Shown piece by piece: positions 15,881 to 27,195 of a stretch of DNA of 64,000 nucleotides. Numbering within the stretch: the first letter of the stretch is position 1; every line of letters starts with the position of its first letter. This DNA comes from Sphaerolaimus hirsutus (taxonomy: Eukaryota > Nematoda > Chromadorea > Monhysterida > Sphaerolaimidae): the NCBI GenBank assembly GCA_964036195.1, contig OZ038451.1, positions 21,030,318 to 21,094,317 on the forward strand, given 5' to 3'. The notes under the pieces were generated by a model. The model was not told the DNA's origin and searched no databases. It saw only the letters and a program-made list of their open reading frames with translations. A program made the position numbers and the translations under genes.

Positions 15881-17617
15881 TTGTATGTACATATTTCAAG
15901 TAAATGTTTTTCGAAATGAAGTTTTTAAAGTTATCTTGTTAAAGTTATCTTTTTTAAAGTTTAATAAAAAAATCTTTTTAAACTTTGTGAAGCCTGTGAA
16001 GTTTTTGAAGTCTTTTGAAGTTTTTGAATTGATCGTAAGCCCTGACAAATCAAATTGAAACTTGCTATACGGCCGATACTAAACTAGTAAAATGGCTCTA
16101 AACAATGCTAACATTCAAAAACAAACATTTTTTTAATAAATAAAACTAAAAATAATAAAAAAGGTATTTTTTATTTTATTCTTCAATTTTCCATTTTATT
16201 TTTTTTTATTCTTTAATTTTCTATTTTATTTTTATTTTTTTCTGAGATTTTGCCAACCCTGATCAGCATCAACAAAATGACAAACAAATAACAATTTATG
16301 TGGTGCTTCAATTCTTCAATGGATGCACTGTATTGGAGACTTCAGAACAGATTTGAACTGCAACTATACTTTAACATGAATATCCATTGAAGCCCTCATG
16401 ATATCTGAACTACTTAGCTGTCCCTAAATCAAGGACATCATCTTTATTTACCGCAAATCCTTGAATAAGACCCCCCCCCCCCCTAGAATAACTCCCCCCT
16501 GTTAGCGAGGTGAGGAAAAAATAACCCCCCCCTCGAATAACTCCCCTCTCTTGAATAACTCCCCCTCTAGAAGAAAACGATACAATATAAAAATACAAAA
16601 GAATATATGCCTACAGCAGCGACAGCAGATAAATACATGATATGTATGCAGTGTATACACATCATTTTGTTGTTGTTAGACAGGTAAATACCTGAATTAC
16701 ATGTGTTTACAGACTGCATCGATACAATGAATTAAGTCCAAGTTTCTGAGGAAAAAATAACTCCCCCCCCTCGAATAACACCCCCCTTGAATAACTCCCC
16801 CCTCTAAAACGTCTGAGGCAAAAATGACTCCCCTGGGGTCTTATTCGAGGATTTAGGGTAATTTCAGCAAAAATCGCATTCAAGGGACAAAGGGTTCATA
16901 CGGAATGCCTAGTGCTGGGGTTGGGATGATATGATTTTTGTTTGGATATTTATTCCATCATAAATTTTGGATACCTTATGTATATATTTTTGTTGTTTAG
17001 TCCATCTGAAATTGCATATGTCTTCAATGTTCAGTCACTTTGATGCAAAAAAAACTGAAAAAACTTTTCTGTATTTTCTGTGTTTCTGTATTTCTGTACT
17101 CTCCAATAAAAAACTCATTTGGGTTTTGAGTTTTTCCAAATTTGTGAGTTTCTGTGTTTCTGTGTAAAACAAAAACACAGAAACTCAATGAGTATCTGTG
17201 TTCAATTTATGTGTTTTTCCCATCATTGATTGTAACAAGTTTTGTGTACATTTTTTACGCTTACGGTGTCAGTGACGGAAAATCTCATCTGAAAGCGATA
17301 ATCAACCACATAAATACCTAAGTAGGTATCCTTATACTTATTCCCATTGTATTGTAGTTGTTTAAATTAATTGGACTGACGGCTATATAAAAAATATTGA
17401 GGACAAAACTTACCCATAATAAAAGCAAATGTCGATAATGCGATGAGAAAAACATTTTTGTTTTTGTATTCAGATGGGATATGGTAGAAATCATAAAGTG
17501 TATGGTCCTTTATATCGAATCTTTGATGCATGCATCCGTTACGTTCGCTTGGGCGCATCTTTTTTACTCGAAATTGCCTCCAAAAGATGTGATCGTGTTC
17601 TGGCGGAAGTTAGAATA
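15881..17617. other. Intergenic repeat DNA
   Basis: AT-rich sequence with a complete CCGCAAAT-type element (16451-16858) and low-complexity TTTCTGTG repeats (about 17040-17215). No gene supported. Confidence 0.6.
16451..16858. mobile_element. TA-flanked MITE with CTCGAATAA repeats
   Basis: The ends CCGCAAATCC and GGATTTAGGG are imperfect inverted repeats flanked by TA. Subterminal arrays read CGAATAACTCCCCCC at the left and the reverse complement at the right. Member of the CCGTATTT/CCGTAAAT group. Confidence 0.75.
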
Positions 17618-18124
17618 CCGTATTTCTTCTAATATACCGGCGCCGTTCTATTTTTTTGTCAACTTTTTACGTGCCGTTCTATTGGAGGGGCCGTTCCATT
17701 GCAGACTGCCGTTCTATTGTTTTCGTGGGTGTTGAAAAGTGCCAAAACCTGCCGTTCGATTTGAAGTGCCGTTCTATTGGACCTCCAATAGAACGGCACT
17801 TCAAATAGAACGGCAGGTTTTACTACTGTAGCTGCCGTTCTGGAGGGTTGACACCCATGTTGGCCGGGACGTTATGGCCGCGGACATTGTGGCCGCGCCG
17901 TTTTGGCCGCGGGACACGAAGGCCGCGGCCACGAAGTCCGTGGACACGATGGCCGCAAGCCCATTGTGGCCGCGGACACGATGGCCGCGCAGTGCCGGAA
18001 ACAGACGCCATCGCATCTCGCGCCTCCCATGCAATGGCGTCTGTTCTTCTATGTATATTGTACACGTTACATTGTTAGCTTTGCCACCTACAACTGACCT
18101 CTTCAACTCTTCAAGTACACCACA

Positions 18125-19595
18125 TAAACACCTTCCCGGACAAGTTCACCACTCAATTTTTTATTTCACTTCGGATGTAATATCTCCTTCTATGGGGGTG
18201 TTATAAAGCTGAAACTTTGAATATATAAAGTTGTAACACCCCCCTACTCTGCTTCAATGGGGGGAGGTGGGGCAACTCACTGCAGGGTGGGTTGCCCTAT
18301 ACGCAACAATTTTTTTTTGGCTTTTTTGCTGTCCCAAACAAGTTCACCACCCACTTGATTAGCTACACTTTTAGGGTCATATGTCCAGCTGTGAGGCTGG
18401 TATATGATGCTGAAATTTGGGGGATGTCTTGCCAACCACCCCTTACAATACACCAGTGGGGCTGCCTGCCGGTGACCCACTACAGTATGCATTGCTGCAT
18501 GTACAGTTGTTCACTTTTTCAAAACAACCCAAGTGTCCTAAACAAGTTTGCCATCAAACTGCATTATAAAAAATGTTGTGAGAACATACCTGGTATAAAA
18601 TTGAGTCAGATTTGAACCCTAATTCTGCTCATTAAGAATTTTTCAGTAGGGCACCCACCCTGTCCCATAAACAGCAGGCTGAAAATTTCACTTTAAACCA
18701 ATTTTTTGTTTCACACTTTTAAAGTTGGTTTACAAAGTTCATTAGGCAAGGGTCCAATGTTCAAAGTTACTTAAACAACATGACCTCTAAAATGCCTCCA
18801 TAAGGAAATTTATTTGGGGTGAAAATTATGGTGTCATGATGGCATCATCACAGGAACAAAATTTGACAAAATTTCCATTTTTTCATTCACCCCAAATAAA
18901 TTTCCTTATGCAGGCATTTTAGAGGTTATGTTGTTTACATAACTTTGAACCTTAAACCCTTTCCTAGTGAACTTTGTATACCAACTTTTCAAGTGTGAAA
19001 CAAAAAATTGGTTTAAAGTGAAATTTTCAGTCTGCTGTTTATGGGATGGGGTGGGTGCCATACTGAAAATTTTTTAATGAGCAGAACTAGGGTTCAAATT
19101 TTATTCAATTTTATATCAGGTACATTCTCACAACATTTTTTTATAATGCAGACAGATGGCGAACTTGTTTGGGAGACTTAGGTTGTTTTTAAAAAATGAA
19201 CAACTTTATATGCGGCGACCCATGCTGTAGTGGGTCATCAGCGGTCACCCACTGATGAATTGTTAGAGGGGGTTGTTTGCAAGACATCCCCCAGATTTCA
19301 GGTTTCTATCACCCACACAGCTGGAGATATAGCCCTTGTAGTATAGCCAATCAAGTGAGTGGTGAACTTGTTTGGGACACCGAAAAACCCAAAAAAATGT
19401 TTGCATGTAGGGCGACCCACTCTGTAGTGAGTCGCCGCACCTTCCCCCATTAATACGGAGTAGCGGAGTGTTAGGACTATTTACCAACCAAATATTAGCT
19501 TTATTTTATATTACTATACGGTTTCCATAGCCAGAGATATTGCATCTGAAGTGAAATGAAAAAATGGGTGGTGAACTTGTCCGGGAAGGTGTTTA
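18125..19595. mobile_element. Foldback (palindromic) element, TAAACACC family, copy 1
   Basis: 1471 bp. It starts TAAACACCTTCCCGG and ends CCGGGAAGGTGTTTA. The two halves (about 18125-18860 and 18865-19595) are imperfect reverse complements over their whole length, leaving almost no loop. There is no ORF with protein-like composition and no convincing target duplication. It is nested in the 17618-20688 element. Confidence 0.9.
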
Positions 19596-20139
19596 TTTAT
19601 GAAGCTATATTCACCTGACCTATTCCACTCTCCAAGTACAAGTACATATTTATAAAGGTTGTTCTTTACCTACGATAGCTACCTATTTACATACCAATTA
19701 TTTTTTTTCTAGTTGCAACACTTTTCAGAATTTTATTTTTGATATTTTAATTATTTTCATATAATGAAAAATCGGACAAAATGTACGGTTAGAATTGCTA
19801 GAGTTTTAAGTTGTAAAATTTTCAAGCAATATAATAAAAATTCTAAATTTCATTTTTGAAATTTACAAAATAACTCATAAAAAATTTGAAATTCTACATA
19901 CTGTTTCCACACGTCCTGTTCCCATTTCCGTGCTTCACTCCATTTCTGAAATTTAAAAAAAACTTCAACTTTATAAAATTTATGCAGGACCAATTCTAGA
20001 TACCAATTCCATGCTCGACCCAATTTTCGAAATTTTGGAGTTATTGACACCTCAAACTATAAAAGCGTCCCTTTTATTTCCAGCTGTTTTGCTGCTGCAC
20101 ACTTACTCGGAATTCATCAACACAACATAAATGATCTAA

Positions 20140-20345
20140 TGGGGGTACACATGCTAAACTGTAAACTGTGTGTTGGTAAACTCATAAATTGGCTTTGAAT
20201 GCATGTGAGTTTACCAAAATGAAATGTATGTCAACTGCAGTTGACTGGGATTAAGAATAACTCATTCCAGTAAACTCAAATGCGTTCAAAGCTGATTTAT
20301 CAGTTTACCAGCACACAGTTTACAGTTAAGTGTGTTCACACGCAA
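20140..20345. mobile_element. Short inverted-repeat element (GTAAACTCATAAAT family)
   Basis: The ends AAACTGTAAACTGTG and CACAGTTTACAGTT are inverted repeats, and GTAAACTC/GAGTTTAC motifs recur inside. Similar copies lie near 28050-28215 and 57540-57720. Confidence 0.65.
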
Positions 20346-21929
20346 TAATTTCTTTAGTTATGCTGGCAGGTAAAAGTAGGTAGTCTCGGCGGCATAAAGG
20401 CAGCCCGACAGACAGTGACATTAAATGTAACGTGTACAAAGTACATAGAAGAACAGACGCCATTGCATGGGAGGCGCGAGATGCGATGGCGTCTGTTTCC
20501 GGCACTGCGCGGCCATCGTGTCCGCGGCCACAATGGGCTTGCGGCCATCGTGTCCACGGACTTCTTGGCCGCGGCCTTCGTGTCCCGCGGCCAAAACGGC
20601 GCGGCCACAATGTCCGCGGCCATAACGTCCCGGCCAACATGGGCTCATACCCTATTGGAGGTATGCCGTTCTATTAGAAGAAATACGGTAAGTTATTTTC
20701 GGCGTGTGCAAATGGGTAATCTGGGATTTGGTCGCATTCAACCACAATTGTTGGATACTGGCGCTGCACAAACACTTATTTGACAGTTTACACAGCGTGT
20801 CAACAGGTTTCCATATTTGTCAGATTTTAGTTGACGGGTGACAGAATGATTTCAATGCACGCGCCGCAAGATCGCAACATTTCTTTCTCGGTATAACTGA
20901 TCTGCTTCGAATGTTTCTTCGACACGTCCAAATCTGAATTGACACCTGAATCAGTTAACACCCGTTGTCAACTAAATAATGTGCGTTCAATTCGATAATA
21001 AAGTCAATAATTTTTCCAACGCTGATTGGTGAATGCATAGTTGGTCAAACGTATTTACTTTACTCGATAAATACGTATACTCGAGTACAGAGTAAATACG
21101 TTTACGTTTCCTCCGTTTCCTCGAAATACCCCCCCTCAAAATGGACACTATGAAATAATTACCCACCCCCTCGAAATACCCCCCCAATTGAGTGTACAGA
21201 GAACGTACATAACAAAACTGCGGTTTGTGATTCGGGCAATGCAAAACAACCATTAGAAACAATGAATTGTTACGTAAAGTATACGTAAACGTAAAGTATT
21301 TATTTTTTACTCACCCCTCGAGTACAGAAAACGTAAAGTATATTTTTTTACATTCATTTTACGTTTCCAAACCAAAGTTCTAAAACTCCGCCGTGGGTTA
21401 TAACGCAAAATGTTGCTCCATTTTTTTTTTAAGGCAGCAAGAAAAAATAAAAAGATTAGAGCCCTTTTCTAAAATATGGCGCTGGACGCCGAACAAAAAA
21501 TGCCCGACTATAATCGTCAACAAAAAAAAACCAGTCGTGTTGTGTGTTTGTTTACGCATTTGTTGTTTGTTATATGAATAAATACCCGTGCATTTTTTGT
21601 AATAGTGTGTGTGATACGAGTATTTTTTTACAATCACCCTAAATATTTACAGAAATACTTTTGGTATTTATAAAAAAAACATTTGCCGATCACGCAATTA
21701 AACTGTAATCAATCAGCGCTACAAAATACACAATATTGATCAGTTCCTTTCACTTTGGGTTGAATCTGGTAAACATATCCGCGGACCGGCGGATAATTTC
21801 CGGATTTCCTGTCGTTTGTTCATAGCCGCGTCAACCGTGGTCGTCATTGACTGTACAAATTATTTAGTGAAGTTGTACATCAAACATAAAAGTATGTTTA
21901 AAAATGTTAAAAATAATGTTTTTATACTA

Positions 21930-22317
21930 CCGTAAATCCTCGAATAAGTCCCCCCCCTCGAATAACTCCCCCCTCGAATAACTCCCCCCTGTAAACTGAC
22001 TGAGGTAAAAATAACTCCCCCCATTTTATGGGTGGGAACGAAGTCCACGTCTAAAAAACGTAAGTATGTATATTTCAATAAAAGCATTTATTATTTTGCA
22101 GTTTATGCACACTAGCATAGATTTTATCTATGAATTATGGGATTTCTATTCTGGCACACACTTTTATGCAGCCTACTTAACCCCATTCAGATGATACTGG
22201 TCAAGTATTTTACTCAATATTCCGACGAAAAAATAACTCCCCCCCTCGAATAAGTCCCCCCTCAAAAAATTCTGAGGAAAAAAGAACTCCCCCGGGGACT
22301 TATTAGAGGATTTACGG
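21930..22317. mobile_element. TA-flanked MITE, CCGTAAATCC ends
   Basis: 388 bp. The ends CCGTAAATCCTCGAATAAG and CTTATTAGAGGATTTACGG form inverted repeats of about 25 bp with TA on each side. Subterminal CGAATAACTCCCCCC iterations are present. Confidence 0.85.
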
Positions 22318-22699
22318 TATATTATGAAAAAAGTTTGGTCTGTTCCAGAATTGCCAAGATTATCATTGTTTTGTCAGAACACCAGCAAGGCGACTAGAAC
22401 CTAAATGGTACAAATGTGAATATATTTCAAAAATACAAAGGCAAAAAACCTGGATTTGGAATTGGAAATTCAAATGTTCTATTTATACTTTTTAAGTTTA
22501 ACTACAAAAGGACTGAGTCCCACATGGTGTTTTTGTATTTTACTTGCATTTGGCTTTTGAGGTCTGAGTCAAGTAAACCTATTTGATTTGATTTGATGGT
22601 GGCAAAAGGCACTTGGCACAAAAAGGCATCAGTGTCTGTGCTGGTGCAGTGCCTTAGTGATTTTCAGATGTGCCATCTGGTTGGTGCCTATCTCAGACT

Positions 22700-22925
22700 G
22701 TGTAGTGTAAACTAAAGTGTCAAATCTCATTTAAAATGTCATGCAAAGTGTCAATTGTCATGACAACTGTAAAGTAAAGTGTCAATTGTCATGACAAATG
22801 TAAAGTAAAGTGTCAATCGTCTTAAAGTTCAGTAATAAGATCTTCTTTTTTGATTGCCATTGTACATGACATTTGGCACTTTTCTTTACACTTTACGGGG
22901 TCTGGGAGAATTCCAGCTGCCCAAC
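22700..22925. mobile_element. TGTCATG-rich inverted-repeat element
   Basis: Ends resemble CAGACTGTGTAGTGTAAA and CTTTACGGGGTCTGG. The body iterates AAAGTGTCAATTGTCATG. Same family as elements in introns of NTHL1 and the kinase gene. Confidence 0.6.
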
Positions 22926-23251
22926 ACCCTTCAGTATAGCACCTCAGTTTCCTGGTGCCTTGAGGTGTTGTGATAGCAGCAGGGGCAAACAATAATGTGC
23001 CAGAAAGGCATGAGAACAACATAAGATCATGTGGTAAAAATCGTTTCCATATCAGTGCAATAATATTTTTGAGGAATATAAGGTGCTGCTGTGATGCCTC
23101 ACCCACTACTAGTCCTCCTAACCACTATACAAGTGCAGATTTACGCACACATATTTATGGGCAAAACTTCACACTGTCTCATTAATAGTGGAACAGACCA
23201 AGCACAAAAAAACCAGGGGTCCACTGGGGCACATTCCCAAATTGAACACAC

Positions 23252-24197
23252 CAACAAGTTTTCACCTTTCTCCCTGTGCATGTTCATCCTGGTCGTGTTC
23301 AGCAAGCTCCCCCACATCACCAATGGGTCTCTGTTTTTCTGTGCACTAGATTTCTTCCTTGGTGGCAATTTATAGGTGTCTGTCTCTGGTAGGGGTGCAC
23401 TTTTGACTTGTTTTGTTTGGTCGCCACTTTTGTCACTGGAATCGATGGCATGGGGTATTGGGATTTGATTTCGACTGCTTTGAATACTCCCTGTGTGGGG
23501 GTGGTTTGATGGTTGGGAAATAAACTAGTATTTTAATAAAATAACAAGTTCAAAATTGAGGTCAAATAGTAAATCAAGGCTTTATATGGGGTTTGGAGGG
23601 CTCATGGCGCCCTTTTTCTGTGGCGCCCTTAGTGCCTGGCGCTTGGCGCTCTTTTTCTGGCACTTCTCCATCACTACCCAGCTGACAACATCCAATTCTG
23701 ACATGTCCTCCTACACCATTTACATGTGTCATCTTGAAGACATGTAGACTGTGGAGCAAAATGTACAGGGGTGCCCATTTTCCGAAGAACAATATTCTGT
23801 TTTCCTTTTTCCGGCAGCCAAATTTCCTTTTACTTTTTCGTTTTCCCATTTTCTCGCAAGTTAAATTTTTTACATTCCGATTCATGGCTGCCGATTTTGT
23901 CACCTTTCCGTTTTCCGTTGTTTTTTAAAATCAATTTTTTCAAACCCTACCAGTGCTCGTCGACGCCGCTGTGCTGGCCATCGAAATGCAGCTACATGTT
24001 TTAGCAGAATCAGAATACTCCGACTCTGAATATGACTGCATTCTCTCTGTGACCCTGTCGCTTGGCATCTTGCCAAAATCCCTGTTAATATATCCATATG
24101 ATATATTGCAGGATGGGAATTCCTTTGACACCCGTTTTGGACTTTCTGGCGGAAGATTGCCAGCGTAGTCGGGCGGTAGCTCAGTTATACCGATCAT
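23252..24197 (-). CDS. MIGI/PPDYAG family protein, copy 2 (3' end not found)
   Basis: Two exons on the minus strand: 24197-23951 and 23490-23252, with matching phases (1/2) and GT-AG sites. They encode about 162 residues starting MIGITELPPDYAGNLPPE. A Ser-rich region with SESEYSDS follows, then a basic stretch and RDPLVMWGSLLNTTRMNM. Exon 2 ends ENLL before GTGTGT, matching NLL before GTGGGT in the paralogue at 8780-10600. Both the start and the RDP-V-WG block are shared with copy 1; the middles have diverged. The third, short terminal exon could not be placed, so the gene may be incomplete or may use unfamiliar sequence. Function unknown. Confidence 0.68.
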
Positions 24198-24709
24198 TTT
24201 TCTATTTAGATAATTTGAAATTTTTGTGAGCAAATTGATATTGTCTGAAAAAGTGAAAGTGAAAGTGATAACACTATCCGCAAATAGCAAATTGTTTTTA
24301 CAATTGGAATAGTGCCAAACACGTGGAATATGCGGCGGAAATGTTTATCTATTGTTTATTATGTGAAGACTTGACGAACTGGAAAAACACATCAACTGTA
24401 TTTCGAGTAATTGCGTTGGTCTGGAAACATTGCCTCGGCAGAAATAATTGCGTGTAAACAGGTAGTCAACTGAAATCTAGCAACGTAAAAACGTCATAAC
24501 TTTGGCGTCAGGATATGAAGGCACCAAAAGGAGTTTACTGCTCGCGACAACAGCCATGGTGTTTCTACATTGCTAAGATTGTTTTCAGGTGTATTTTTAA
24601 ACTGTTGTGCCCTACCTATTATACCTAATTAATTTCTCTATTTTTCAATTGCACTTAATGCCGCAGTTTACGGAAAAGATACATAGTGACGCTCACCTAT
24701 TTATAGATA

Positions 24710-24982
24710 CCGTATTTCCTCGAATTACCCCCCGGGGGGAAACCGTCATTTATAACACTATGGAACTTATATATGTACGTAGACATAGTATATAACCGGT
24801 TCTAACATAACACAGTCATAGTTTTTAACATGTGTTCTGCGTTTACCCGATCAAAAACCGCATTACGTTCTCTATACAGTAAATTGGGGGGGGGGGTTAT
24901 AAGTTCATAGTGCCCATTTTGAGGGGGGTATTTCGAGACGGGGGTATTTCGCGGGGGGGGGGGGTATTTCGAGGGAATACGG
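24710..24982. mobile_element. TA-flanked MITE, CCGTATTTCC ends
   Basis: 273 bp. The ends CCGTATTTCCTCGA and TCGAGGGAATACGG are inverted repeats with TA on both sides. Subterminal GGGGGTATTTCGAG repeats. Confidence 0.85.
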
Positions 24983-25294
24983 TATACCTGCGTTACGTTA
25001 CGCTGTGCATTTTCCGGGGGAATAATGTGTTGTTTACTGTGTATACTTATGCAAATCCGCTTTGGACAAAACCAGCAAAATTCAATCCTAGATTATTTTA
25101 GCAAATTTGCGCTGGATTCGAATCACCTACCTAGTCTTACCTCTAAATACCGCAAATGTATAAAAATTCATATTGAGTTTTATTTCCATGAGCAGGGATG
25201 CATATTCATGTTCACGTGGGTGTAAAATGTAAAATGAGTAGGTAAATCGGATTCATAAAATTCATTGGTCAATGGTAATTGACAAAAACATGTA

Positions 25295-25671
25295 CCGTAT
25301 TTGCTTGAATAATCCCCCTGGGGGATTATTTTTTTCGTCAGACTATTTTGAGGGGGGAACTAATCGAGGGGGAATTGTTCGAGGGGGGGGGGTTATTATT
25401 CCGTCAACATTTTCAACCATGTTTCTATCAACTCATTTGATGAAATCTGCTTTATTCAAACAAAAACGTGCCATTTTTGTTTAAACTGGGCAGAATAAAT
25501 AGAGCAAATTCTTTAAGGGGGGATTATTCGAGGGGGGGAATTATTATTTCCTCACTCGTCTTACAGGGGGGATTATTCGAGGGGGGAATTATTATTTCCT
25601 CACTCGTCTTACAGGGGGGATTATTCGAGGGGGAGAGTTATTCAAGGGGGGTACTATTCAAGCAAATACGG
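25295..25671. mobile_element. TA-flanked MITE, CCGTATTTGC ends
   Basis: 377 bp. The ends CCGTATTTGCTTGAATA and TATTCAAGCAAATACGG are inverted repeats with TA flanks. A triplicated GGGGGGATTATTCGAGG unit lies near the right end. Confidence 0.87.
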
Positions 25672-26393
25672 TAAATATTTAAGTTCAAAAACAATTTTTT
25701 TTACCAAGTTCGAGATATCGACATCATGCAAAATGTGCATAATGTTTACGCCGGGAAGCTGCCCTCGCGGTTGTCAAAAATAATACGATAATTTTGCGTC
25801 TTAATAATTATTTATCACAAATTTGTATTCACAAGCACACAAGCACTTACGCCACCTATGAGCCTCAGATGACATTCTATATTTTTTAATGCATGTGGTG
25901 CAAATTGCAGGGTACATAGGTTGCAGGGTAGATGGGAGGGTTCTTTGGTGTTCAAAGCTCATTAGTTTATTTTAAACGTACTAGGAGTGAAAAACATGAA
26001 TGATTTATTTTGCGTCATAAGTCACATTTACGACATAAAATTACGTATATGCATCGCCATTATCCCTACTTTTTGAGAGTAATTAAGTACAGTAGGGTAA
26101 TTGTTAAAGTACAGAATCTGCATCTTTCATTATGCAACTCAGGGGTTTTGTAGATTTGGACCCGCGCGGGTGTTCATATAGATAGTAAATCGCTCCTCCG
26201 GTGGGATAGATAGCTGAAAATTTTTTTTTTTTGGGGGGGGGGGGGGTAGGGGGTGGGGGGGTCGGGGGTGGGGGGGGGTTCGCGGGGCTTCAATATATAG
26301 GCTTTTCCGAGCTATAGAAGAAAGAAAAAGGGGAAAAAATCGCTAAAAGTAGGAGAAAAAAAGCTAAAAATAGGTATATACCGTATTACCTCG

Positions 26394-26593
26394 NNNNNNN
26401 NNNNNNNNNNNNNNNNNNNNNNNNNNNNNNNNNNNNNNNNNNNNNNNNNNNNNNNNNNNNNNNNNNNNNNNNNNNNNNNNNNNNNNNNNNNNNNNNNNNN
26501 NNNNNNNNNNNNNNNNNNNNNNNNNNNNNNNNNNNNNNNNNNNNNNNNNNNNNNNNNNNNNNNNNNNNNNNNNNNNNNNNNNNNNNNNNNNNN
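26394..26593. other. Assembly gap, 200 N
   Basis: Exactly 200 N, typical of a scaffold gap of unknown size. It interrupts repeat DNA just after a CCGTATTACCTCG end. Confidence 1.
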
Positions 26594-27195
26594 TAATAAA
26601 TTTTATGATGTAATTTTACATCATCATTTCACGTCAAATGCCACTGAGCTGTAATCCTGGTGTGTTTGTTTTGTATGTATGTATACATCTGTTCATTCAC
26701 CATTTTTTACAATGTGTTTGCAGCATTCTCAAGTTTATTAAATGATCAAAATTATCACTTTGTACAAGATCCTTTACTGTGGAGTCATCAATAAAGCTTA
26801 ACCCATATCTGGATAAAAGGACAGAAAAGAGCATATAAAATGGCATAAACTGCAAATATTTTCAGTTGAAGATCAACAAGTGTAAAAGCTTTGGTCCAGT
26901 AATGTATGCAATGTGAATGTTTGTCCATAGAATTAAACATGTTGTCAAATTGATATGATGATTAAATGAATGTTATTGGAATGCTGTATGATTGGAAGTG
27001 TTTGATGCCATTGGTGTATTTTTGTCTGGTGTCGTACAAGTAAAAGAGCATGGCATGACACACTTTCATCATCATTTAACAGTTACAAAAATACCAATTC
27101 ACAAAGAATTGAAAAATTATCATCCATATCATCAACAACCATCAATATCAACCACAAAAACCCTCCATATCGAACTTCAAAAATCCAATCTCATC

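Larger units (their letters stand above)
17618..20688. mobile_element. 3.07-kb composite TIR element
   Basis: The ends CCGTATTTCTTCTAAT and ATTAGAAGAAATACGG are inverted repeats, flanked by TA on both sides. Repeated GCCGTTCTATT motifs follow the left end and precede the right end. GC-rich arms 17854-18073 and 20424-20643 are nearly perfect 220-bp inverted repeats (GGCCGCGGACA motifs). The centre contains the foldback element 18125-19595. Long ORFs on both strands of the arms reflect their composition, not genes. A 145-bp short relative lies at 37775-37919. Confidence 0.82.
20689..23251. other. Intergenic repeat DNA
   Basis: Holds a CCGTTTCC half element (about 21110-21200), a complete TA-flanked MITE (21930-22317) and a TGTCATG-rich element (about 22700-22925). 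Exon 3 of the minus-strand paralogue (23252-24197) is expected here but I could not place it. Confidence 0.55.
24198..26393. other. Intergenic, MITE-rich, up to assembly gap
   Basis: Contains two complete TA-flanked MITEs (24710-24982, 25295-25671) and, from about 26142, the start of a CAGGGGT-family element cut by the gap. No gene seen. Confidence 0.6.

Noticed and set aside
17801-18206. Alanine/arginine-rich ORFs on both strands (also 20326-20783)
   Set aside because: They come from GGCCGCGG-type inverted arms of a transposon. The same protein appears in mirror image and composition is explained by the repeat.
22970-23106. Third exon of the MIGI paralogue (APAAITTPQGTRKL translation)
   Set aside because: Superficially like the terminal exon of copy 1, but no AG acceptor precedes it and it overlaps repeat DNA.
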